Below the pieces are notes generated by a model. That model was not told where the DNA came from and made no database searches. It saw only the letters and a list, made by a program, of their open reading frames with translations. Shown piece after piece: positions 1-4,449 of a stretch of 6,697 bases of DNA. Source of the stretch: Rhodobiaceae bacterium (GTDB taxonomy: Bacteria > Pseudomonadota > Alphaproteobacteria > Parvibaculales > Parvibaculaceae). The first letter of the stretch is position 1. Every line of letters starts with the position of its first letter. A program made the translations under genes and the position numbers. The DNA lies in the NCBI GenBank assembly GCA_002746275.1, contig NVWR01000001.1, forward strand, positions 116,790 through 123,486. The letters are read 5' to 3'.

Positions 1-416
1 TCGATGTATTTCAGATCGTCCAGCCATTCGCGATTGTCCACCATGATGGCGTCCGTTGGGCCGTCACCAAAGGTCAGGAATTTCGAAAATACCTGTTTGA
101 TGCCCGCCATGTTGGCATCGATCTGGGCGTCGTCGAGAAGTTTGCGCTGATCGTCCCGAAAAGATGGATCGCCGATCCGCGTGGTGCCACCACCCATCAC
201 CACGATGGGTTTGCCGCCCGCCTGTTGCAGCCGCCGCAGCATCATGATCTGGATCAGGCTGCCGACATGGAGTGAGGGCGCGGTGCAATCAAAGCCGATA
301 TATCCCGTGACAATGCCTTCCGAACTGGCGCTATCCAGCGCGTCGAAGTCGGAGCATTGGTGAATGAAACCGCGTTGGTCGAGTTCATTCAGAAATTGGG
401 ATGTGAAGCGGGTCAT
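1..416 (-). CDS. tyrS: Tyrosyl-tRNA synthetase, N-terminal part (runs off the window)
   Basis: This class I aminoacyl-tRNA synthetase charges tRNA-Tyr with tyrosine using ATP in the cytoplasm. Only 138 complete codons are visible; the family is about 400-420 residues, so the tRNA-binding and C-terminal parts, including the KMSKS loop, lie beyond the left edge. The product begins [17 protein letters not shown]. Residues 39-43 (YIGFD) form the start of the tyrosine pocket, residues 50-53 (HVGS) are the HIGH-type ATP signature, and residues 74-84 ([11 protein letters not shown]) follow as in other TyrRS proteins. The ATG at 414-416 fits the usual TyrRS N-terminus; no strong Shine-Dalgarno precedes it. 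It is divergent from anmK. The identification is firm, and the reading frame shows no break. It is partial only because of the window edge. Confidence 0.95.
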   Translation of the reverse strand, partial: MTRFTSQFLNELDQRGFIHQCSDFDALDSASSEGIVTGYIGFDCTAPSLHVGSLIQIMMLRRLQQAGGKPIVVMGGGTTRIGDPSFRDDQRKLLDDAQIDANMAGIKQVFSKFLTFGDGPTDAIMVDNREWLDDLKYI

Positions 417-450
417 GGGTCTGTCTTTATCTATTTGTGTTATTCACTCT

Positions 451-479
451 TTGGCGAGCGCGTGGCGCTGGTGTATCAC
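451..479 (+). promoter_or_regulatory. Candidate sigma70-type promoter for anmK
   Basis: TTGGCG (451-456, four of six to TTGACA) is separated by exactly 17 bases from TATCAC (474-479, four of six to TATAAT). Transcription would begin near 486, giving a leader of about 48 bases before the anmK ATG at 534. It lies in the only non-coding stretch upstream of anmK. Support is by consensus and spacing alone. Confidence 0.35.
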
Positions 480-500
480 GGATTGCGCCTGAATTGGCAA
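472..500 (-). promoter_or_regulatory. Candidate sigma70-type promoter for tyrS
   Basis: Reading the minus strand, TTGCCA (500-495, five of six matches to TTGACA) is followed after 17 bases by GATACA (477-472), a weak -10. It would start transcription about 50 bases before the tyrS ATG. The -10 overlaps the candidate anmK -10 on the other strand. This is pattern matching only, and alphaproteobacterial -10 elements are degenerate. Confidence 0.3.
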
Positions 501-533
501 GTTGCAGCGGTTGCGCAGGGGTGGGGCTGGACG

Positions 534-1655
534 ATGACGAAACTAATGAGAGCAATTGGGTTAATGAGCGGCACGTCTATGGATGGCATCGACGTGGCCC
601 TGCTTGAAACCGATGGTGAGAACCAGGTGAAGCCTGGGCCCTCTGCCGCCACGCCTTATTCAACAGAGGAACGCACTTTGCTGCGCCGGGCCATTGATGA
701 CGCCGCCACCTGGAAAGCCGGTACTCCCCAACCGGGCAGCGTGAACGAGGCCGAAATATTAGTGACAAAGGCACACGCCGACGCGGTCACCCGCTTTATG
801 CAGGCTAATGGGCTGACCGTGGCGGACGTTGATCTGATCGGGTTTCACGGGCAGACCGTTCTGCATCAGCCCGAACAGAAGCGGACCGTGCAGATTGGCC
901 TAGGCCAACAGCTTGCCGACCTCACAGGCATTGATGTGGTGAATGATTTCCGCAGCGCTGATGTTGCTGCCGGTGGCGAAGGGGCACCTTTTGCGCCGCT
1001 CTACCACAAGGCGCTCGCCGCCTCCCTGGGGGACACCTTACCGATCGCGGTGCTGAATCTTGGTGGCGTGGGCAATGTCACCTGGTTGGGACCAGATGAC
1101 GCCATCCTGGCATTCGACACTGGGCCCGCGAACGGCTTGATTGATGACTGGGTGCACCAGCATGACGCAGGGCGTATGGACGAGGGTGGCAAAGTCGCGG
1201 CGCGGGGAAAGGTGGACGAGACCATTCTGGCGACCATGCTGGACCAGCCGTTCTTCAACATCACACCGCCGAAGTCTCTCGACCGGCTTGATTTTTCTCT
1301 CACCCCAGTGGCTAGCTTGAACCTGGAAGACGGGGCGGCAACCCTGACGGCCTTTACGGCTGCTTGTGTGGCGCGCGCTCGCGAACACATGTCGGCTCTG
1401 CCCACGCGATGGATCGTGTGTGGCGGCGGGCGCAAGAACCCCACGCTGATGAAAATGTTGAATGAGAGATTGGGGGCCCCGGTGGAGGCCGCCGAGGCCG
1501 TTGGCTGGCGGGGCGACGACATCGAGGCAGAGGCCTTTGCCTACCTTGCTGTCCGGTCGCGCCGGGGGCTGCCGTTAAGCGTGCCCGGCACAACAGGTGT
1601 TCCCAAGCCGCAGACGGGCGGCCAGTTCTGCCGCGCTTCTGCTTCTGGGGCGTGA
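534..1655 (+). CDS. anmK: Anhydro-N-acetylmuramic acid kinase
   Basis: AnmK opens and phosphorylates 1,6-anhydro-MurNAc, giving MurNAc-6-phosphate, in the cytoplasmic recycling of peptidoglycan sugars. The 373-residue product matches the family's usual length of about 370. Visible motifs in order: MSGTSMDG at 11-18 (ATP phosphate-binding loop of the ASKHA fold), HGQT at 105-108, SADVAAGGEGAP at 141-152 with the likely catalytic base Asp143, NLGGVGNV at 175-182, DTGPAN at 195-200, PPKSLDR at 245-251, CGGGRKNP at 296-303 and EAEAFAYLA at 331-339. The frame stays open upstream to 357, but nothing before MTKLMRAIGLMSG looks like AnmK. ATG at 534 has a modest AGGGG upstream; ATG at 546 (MRAIGLMSG) is the alternative. 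It is divergent from tyrS and convergent with the hydrolase. No catalytic motif is missing. Confidence 0.96.
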   Translation: MTKLMRAIGLMSGTSMDGIDVALLETDGENQVKPGPSAATPYSTEERTLLRRAIDDAATWKAGTPQPGSVNEAEILVTKAHADAVTRFMQANGLTVADVDLIGFHGQTVLHQPEQKRTVQIGLGQQLADLTGIDVVNDFRSADVAAGGEGAPFAPLYHKALAASLGDTLPIAVLNLGGVGNVTWLGPDDAILAFDTGPANGLIDDWVHQHDAGRMDEGGKVAARGKVDETILATMLDQPFFNITPPKSLDRLDFSLTPVASLNLEDGAATLTAFTAACVARAREHMSALPTRWIVCGGGRKNPTLMKMLNERLGAPVEAAEAVGWRGDDIEAEAFAYLAVRSRRGLPLSVPGTTGVPKPQTGGQFCRASASGA

Positions 1656-1662
1656 GGAAAGC

Positions 1663-2328
1663 TTACTCAGCGTCTTCCGCGATGGGAGCGGGCGCCATAC
1701 GCATATCGAGATAGCCCCCCACCGTATCGGTGAGCTGCCCAATGCGATTATCATAGAAGTGGTTCGCACCGGGGATCGAATGATGCTCGATCACAATCCC
1801 TTTTTGCGTTTTCAACCGTTCTACAAGCCGCAGCACGTCTGCCTCTGGGGCGACTTGGTCAATGCTGCCGGACACAACAATGCCCGATGAAGGACAAGGT
1901 GCCAGGAACGAGAAATCGTACATGTTGGCGGGAGGGGCGACGGAGATGAAACCATCGACCTCGGGGCGGCGCATCAACACTTGCATGCCAATCCAGGCGC
2001 CAAACGAAAAGCCCGCAATCCAGCATTGAGGTGCTTCGGCGTGTTGAGATTGCAGCCAATCAAGCGCCGTTGCGGCATCTGACAGCTCGCCAATACCACC
2101 ATCAAAGACGCCCTGGCTGCGACCAACGCCACGGAAATTGATCCGCAAGACAGAAAATCCGCGTTCCACAAAGGTCTGGAACAGCGAGTAAGTGACCGGG
2201 TTATTCATGGTGCCACCAAACTGGGGATGCGGGTGCAAAACCAGGGCAAGGGGCGAATTGGGGGTCTGGCTGATGTGATAACGGCCCTCAAGCCGACCAG
2301 CTGGACCATTGAAAATGACTTCCGGCAT
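1663..2328 (-). CDS. Small serine alpha/beta hydrolase (COG2945-like), substrate unknown
   Basis: A 221-residue compact alpha/beta hydrolase with no signal peptide or membrane segment, so probably cytoplasmic. The oxyanion region HPHPQFGGTM is at 32-41, INFRGVGRSQG at 63-73, and the nucleophile elbow GFSFG at 106-110 with Ser108. Likely acid Asp157 lies in SGSIDQVAP and likely base His190 in PGANHFY, so a full Ser-Asp-His triad can be assigned. The HPHP...GGTMNN and NFRGVG...G blocks are those of the small predicted hydrolases grouped as COG2945; I know of no settled substrate. ATG at 2326-2328 is preceded by AAGGAAC about 12 bases upstream. It is divergent from iscR across a 332-bp control region and convergent with anmK, 7 bp apart. 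An esterase or thioesterase is possible, but the sequence does not decide. Confidence 0.86.
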   Translation of the reverse strand: MPEVIFNGPAGRLEGRYHISQTPNSPLALVLHPHPQFGGTMNNPVTYSLFQTFVERGFSVLRINFRGVGRSQGVFDGGIGELSDAATALDWLQSQHAEAPQCWIAGFSFGAWIGMQVLMRRPEVDGFISVAPPANMYDFSFLAPCPSSGIVVSGSIDQVAPEADVLRLVERLKTQKGIVIEHHSIPGANHFYDNRIGQLTDTVGGYLDMRMAPAPIAEDAE

Positions 2329-2354
2329 GTCTGTTTTCGTTCCTTGATACCAAG

Positions 2355-2380
2355 ATTAAATCTGGCAGCTTTCTGCCAGA
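2355..2380 (-). promoter_or_regulatory. Candidate hydrolase -10 element with operator-like palindrome
   Basis: On the plus strand TCTGGCAG (2361-2368) and CTGCCAGA (2373-2380) are perfect inverted repeats with a 4-base centre. Directly next to them, on the minus strand, TTTAAT (2360-2355) matches TATAAT at five of six positions and would give a short leader of about 20 bases before the hydrolase ATG. The palindrome would then fill the -10/-35 spacer, a typical repressor position. The -35 is poor. No U-tract follows on the plus strand, so it is not an obvious terminator there. Confidence 0.35.
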
Positions 2381-2452
2381 AAGTCTCAATTGTCCAATTC
2401 CCAAGTAAAATAATCAGCTATTAGGGGTAGCAAATTAGCGAAAAAGGACTAA

Positions 2453-2476
2453 ATACTTGACTACCGGACAGGGTAT
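2453..2476 (+). promoter_or_regulatory. Candidate IscR box and -35 element of the iscR-suf promoter
   Basis: The left arm ATACTTGACT (2453-2462) matches all ten positions of the E. coli type 1 IscR consensus half ATASYYGACT as I recall it, and the right end GGGTAT (2471-2476) matches RRSTAT. The whole element is one base shorter than the 25-bp consensus, and the inner right arm (GACA instead of AGTC) is degenerate. TTGACT (2457-2462) could also serve as a -35, as at the E. coli iscR promoter where the box overlaps the -35. No good -10 follows at 16-18 bases. Autoregulation by the iscR product is inferred from this and from family knowledge. Confidence 0.5.
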
Positions 2477-2489
2477 TGTTGAGACCCTG
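2469..2489. repeat. Inverted repeat CAGGGT / ACCCTG
   Basis: CAGGGT (2469-2474) and ACCCTG (2484-2489) are perfect 6-bp inverted repeats separated by 9 bases, giving about 15 bp centre to centre. The repeat overlaps the right end of the IscR-box-like element and the place where the -10 and start site should be. It could be a second operator or part of the same one. Confidence 0.4.
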
Positions 2490-2490
2490 G

Positions 2491-2518
2491 TCGGTCGCCT
2501 GACCGAAACATATTTCGG
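2491..2518. repeat. Two overlapping, mutually exclusive hairpins
   Basis: TCGGTC-GCCT-GACCGA (2491-2506) and CCGAAA-CATA-TTTCGG (2503-2518) are both perfect 6-bp stems with 4-base loops. They share bases 2503-2506, so an RNA could form one or the other but not both. They fall at or just after the expected iscR transcription start. Neither is followed by a U-tract, so neither is a classical terminator. The repeats are seen directly; any role is inferred. Confidence 0.5.
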
Positions 2519-2548
2519 CAAGGCGCCGTTACTTACCACAAGCAACTG

Positions 2549-2595
2549 CTTCTTGCGCAAGAAAATGGCATGCACGTTGTTCTGCGCACAAGAAG
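2549..2595 (+). repeat. Bulged stem-loop built from two copies of a TTCTTGCGCAAGAA-like motif
   Basis: TTCTTGCGCAAGAA (2550-2563) is a perfect 14-bp palindrome. A second, imperfect copy, TTCTGCGCACAAGAA, lies at 2580-2594, about 30 bp centre to centre (roughly three helical turns). In RNA the copies can also pair with each other: CTTCTT with AAGAAG, GCGC with GCGC and AGAA with TTCT, giving 14 pairs with two small bulges and a 16-base loop (2564-2579). It can be read as tandem protein-binding sites or as an mRNA leader stem. Confidence 0.5.
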
Positions 2596-2619
2596 GGTAA
2601 ACGGGATTTGTCGTTTACC
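2596..2619 (+). repeat. Perfect 8-bp stem-loop in the iscR leader
   Basis: GGTAAACG (2596-2603) and CGTTTACC (2612-2619) are perfect inverted repeats with an 8-base loop. The stem starts at the base right after the preceding stem-loop ends (2595), so the two could stack end to end in RNA. It ends 28 bases before the iscR Shine-Dalgarno. GAGGGATTTTGG follows rather than a clean U-tract, so termination is unlikely. Confidence 0.5.
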
Positions 2620-2647
2620 GAGGGATTTTGGGGGACGCTTGTGAGCC

Positions 2648-2663
2648 AAGGAGAAGAATTGTG
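2648..2663 (+). promoter_or_regulatory. Ribosome binding site that fixes the iscR GTG start
   Basis: AAGGAG (2648-2653) lies 7 bases before GTG at 2661-2663 and 13 bases before the in-frame ATG at 2667. The spacing selects the GTG, which also gives the usual family N-terminus (MK-TTKGRYAVMAM). A longer reading from TTG at 2628 adds residues unlike the family. Confidence 0.75.
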
Positions 2664-3149
2664 AAAATGACCACCAAGGGTCGCTATGCCGTCATGGCCA
2701 TGGCTGACCTTGCCAAATATAGCGATAATCGTCCGGTTTCTCTGGCCGATATCGCATCGCGTCAGGAAATTTCATTGTCCTATCTCGAACAATTATTCGC
2801 GCGCCTCAGGCGTGGAGGACTGGTGAAGTCTGTTCGGGGGCCAGGCGGGGGGTATCTGCTGGCGCGGGCATTGGAAGAAACGCGTATTTCTGACATTATT
2901 TTTGCGGTCGATGAGCCTCTCTCGGTCACCCGCTGCAAGTCAGATTCCCCCAATGGGTGCATGTCCGACGGGACGCGGTGCCTGACCCATGATCTATGGG
3001 ACGAATTGGGGCATCAGATACAGCTCTATCTGAGCAGTGTTTCATTGGAAGATATTATGGAACGACGGGTTCGTCGGTCTGCTCCCATAGATGTAGGTTA
3101 TGACGCTGGGCAGCAGAAGAAAGAACATGCTTTTGATGTGGCGGATTGA
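2661..3149 (+). CDS. iscR: Rrf2-family iron-sulfur cluster regulator, IscR-type
   Basis: A 162-residue Rrf2 transcription factor; E. coli IscR has the same length. The winged-helix part opens TTKGRYAVMAM (4-14), continues through LADIASRQEISLSYLEQLFARLRRGGLV (28-55, recognition helix) and reaches the wing VRGPGGGYLLAR (58-69). Cluster ligands are Cys92, Cys100, Cys107 and His110, in the order Cys-Cys-Cys-His as in IscR, but with spacing C-X7-C-X6-C-X2-H rather than the C-X5-C-X5-C-X2-H of E. coli. It should bind a [2Fe-2S] cluster and repress the suf cluster when cluster-loaded. It heads the operon, 98 bp before the desulfurase, and its own upstream region holds an IscR-box-like element, suggesting autoregulation. 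It is translated from GTG with a strong Shine-Dalgarno. The last 20 or so residues are charged and variable. Confidence 0.92.
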   Translation: MKMTTKGRYAVMAMADLAKYSDNRPVSLADIASRQEISLSYLEQLFARLRRGGLVKSVRGPGGGYLLARALEETRISDIIFAVDEPLSVTRCKSDSPNGCMSDGTRCLTHDLWDELGHQIQLYLSSVSLEDIMERRVRRSAPIDVGYDAGQQKKEHAFDVAD

Positions 3150-3247
3150 CCTCTAGCGGGGCGCGCGCGGTTGACCTAAGACACCGTGGCAACGTCCTTT
3201 TAAAGTGAGTGGAGCTGGCCAACTGGCCAAGAGTGATGAACTGACTG
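3146..3247 (+). other. iscR-desulfurase gap with direct repeat and small hairpin
   Basis: The 98 bp between the iscR stop and the desulfurase ATG contains TTGACCT twice (3146-3152, overlapping the iscR stop, and 3171-3177), 25 bp apart. It also has a small hairpin, TGGCC-AACT-GGCCA (3216-3229). No clear terminator is present, so read-through from iscR is likely. The desulfurase has only a poor, distant Shine-Dalgarno (AAGAG, 3229-3233). TTGACC at 3171 could be a -35, but no matching -10 follows at normal spacing. Confidence 0.4.
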
Positions 3248-4444
3248 ATGAGCAACAAACGCACATATTTTGACTTCAACGCGACGGCACCTTTGCGTGA
3301 CGTGGCGCGTGAGGCAGTGTTTGATGCCCTTTCATCAGTCGGCAATGCATCCTCAATTCATGGAGAGGGCAGACGGGCCCACGCATGTATTGAACACGCC
3401 CGTGAGGCGGTCGCAGCCCTTGTAGGGGTAGCGCCGGACGGTGTGACGTTTACGAGTGGTGGAACGGAAGCTAATCACCTCGCGTTCGCCCAAGTGGCTG
3501 CAAGAGGCGCAAGTGCCATCTTGATCTCTGCCATTGAACATCCCTCTGTCGTGGCGGCCGCAGAAAGAGCCGGTGCGGAAACTGGTTTGTCGGTGACCGA
3601 AATTCCGGTGACCGCAGATGGGTGCCTGGACCTTGATGCCTTGTCTGGTCTGCTGGCCGCAAGTGGACCGCGACCTTATGTGTCTGTGATGGCAGCCAAC
3701 AACGAGACTGGTGTCGTTCAGCCCATTCTTGCCATTTCGCAGCTTGTGAAAGAGGCCGGTGGGGTGCTGCACGCCGATGTCATTCAGATCGCAGGCAAAG
3801 AGAGTTTTGATCTGGGAAGCAATGGTGTGGATATGGCGACGCTGTCAGCACACAAGATTGGCGGCCCTCAGGGTGTCGGCGCCTTTGTGTTGGCGACGGA
3901 CGCATCTGTTGCAGCGCGTCAAACCGGAGGCGGGCAGGAACGTGGCCGCAGATCCGGCACCGAAAACGTCAGCGGGATCGCTGGTTTCGGCGCGGCCGCC
4001 AAAGCCGCGTTGGCGGAGATGCGGGACGGTGCCTTCGAACGTGTACGCGCACTGCGGGATGATCTAGAAGTTCGGCTCCAGCGTTCTGGCGCGGAGATCA
4101 CAGTTTTTGGGCAGAGCGTGGATCGTCTCCCAAATACCAGTTGTTTTTCGGCCCCTGGTCTGAAAGCTGAGACTTTGTTGATGCAGCTCGACCTTGGCGG
4201 ATTTGCGGTAAGCGCTGGGGCGGCTTGCTCGTCGGGCAAAGTGGCGCGGTCGCACGTGCTGGCCGCGATGGGCGTTGAAGAGAGATTAAGCGCTGGTGCC
4301 ATCCGGGTGAGCCTGGGGTGGAGCAGCACGGAAGAAGAAGTAGAGATGTTTGCGCAAGCATGGATCCGGGCGGCGTGCCCGGTGAGTGGAGTAGCTGACA
4401 GGGTGCCGACCACGGCAACCACCTTGGCAGTGGCGGAAGGATAA
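3248..4444 (+). CDS. Cysteine desulfurase, class I (IscS/NifS-type), of the suf operon
   Basis: A 398-residue PLP enzyme that removes sulfur from cysteine, leaving alanine and an enzyme-bound persulfide for cluster assembly. Visible motifs: [10 protein letters not shown] (7-16), [12 protein letters not shown] (69-80, PLP phosphate region), EHPS with His98 (97-100), NNETG (151-155), Asp177 and Gln180 of HADVIQ, the PLP lysine Lys203 in [25 protein letters not shown] (227-241), and catalytic Cys327 in SAGAACSSG. The Cys loop and the GGGQERG...GTENV block mark class I, as in IscS and NifS, not the class II SufS type with RxGHHCA. ATG at 3248 gives the standard N-terminus, though its Shine-Dalgarno is poor. 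It ends 5 bp before sufB, so it is surely co-transcribed with it. Residues after about 378 form a low-complexity tail. A separate SufS may lie downstream of the window. Confidence 0.93.
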   Translation: MSNKRTYFDFNATAPLRDVAREAVFDALSSVGNASSIHGEGRRAHACIEHAREAVAALVGVAPDGVTFTSGGTEANHLAFAQVAARGASAILISAIEHPSVVAAAERAGAETGLSVTEIPVTADGCLDLDALSGLLAASGPRPYVSVMAANNETGVVQPILAISQLVKEAGGVLHADVIQIAGKESFDLGSNGVDMATLSAHKIGGPQGVGAFVLATDASVAARQTGGGQERGRRSGTENVSGIAGFGAAAKAALAEMRDGAFERVRALRDDLEVRLQRSGAEITVFGQSVDRLPNTSCFSAPGLKAETLLMQLDLGGFAVSAGAACSSGKVARSHVLAAMGVEERLSAGAIRVSLGWSSTEEEVEMFAQAWIRAACPVSGVADRVPTTATTLAVAEG

Positions 4445-4449
4445 GCGAC

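Larger units (their letters stand above)
2329..2660. other. Divergent control region between hydrolase and iscR
   Basis: This 332-bp stretch carries no convincing protein gene. It is AT-rich from about 2380 to 2455 and then dense in inverted repeats: 2361-2380, 2453-2476, 2469-2489, 2491-2506, 2503-2518, 2549-2595 and 2596-2619. It must hold the promoters of the hydrolase (minus) and the iscR-suf cluster (plus). If iscR transcription begins just after the IscR-box-like element, the iscR leader is about 170 bases long, which is long for a bacterial mRNA and leaves room for RNA structure. Confidence 0.8.

Noticed and set aside
357..533. N-terminal extension of AnmK from TTG at 357
   Set aside because: The extra 59 residues overlap the tyrS start, lack family similarity and precede a clear MTKLMRAIGLMSGTSMDG start at 534.
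1001..1522. 173-codon open frame on the minus strand inside anmK
   Set aside because: It lies wholly antisense to an intact AnmK with all motifs, has no ribosome binding site or recognisable domain, and its Arg/Pro/Ser-rich product is typical of the antisense of a GC-rich gene.
2596..2630. Stem-loop followed by TTTT as a rho-independent terminator or attenuator
   Set aside because: The four Ts (2626-2629) come six bases after the stem and are followed by a G-run, so this is not a proper terminator tail.
2329..2660. Fur, Irr or RirA box for iron control
   Set aside because: I found no convincing match to the Irr iron-control element or to Fur- or RirA-type boxes as I remember them; the repeats present have different sequences.
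3171..3206. Internal promoter with TTGACC as -35 and TTAAAG as -10
   Set aside because: The spacing is about 23 bases, well outside the usual 16-18, and no better -10 is present.
3205..3273. 22-codon frame from GTG between iscR and the desulfurase
   Set aside because: It has no Shine-Dalgarno, runs into the desulfurase start in another frame, and the product is unrecognisable.
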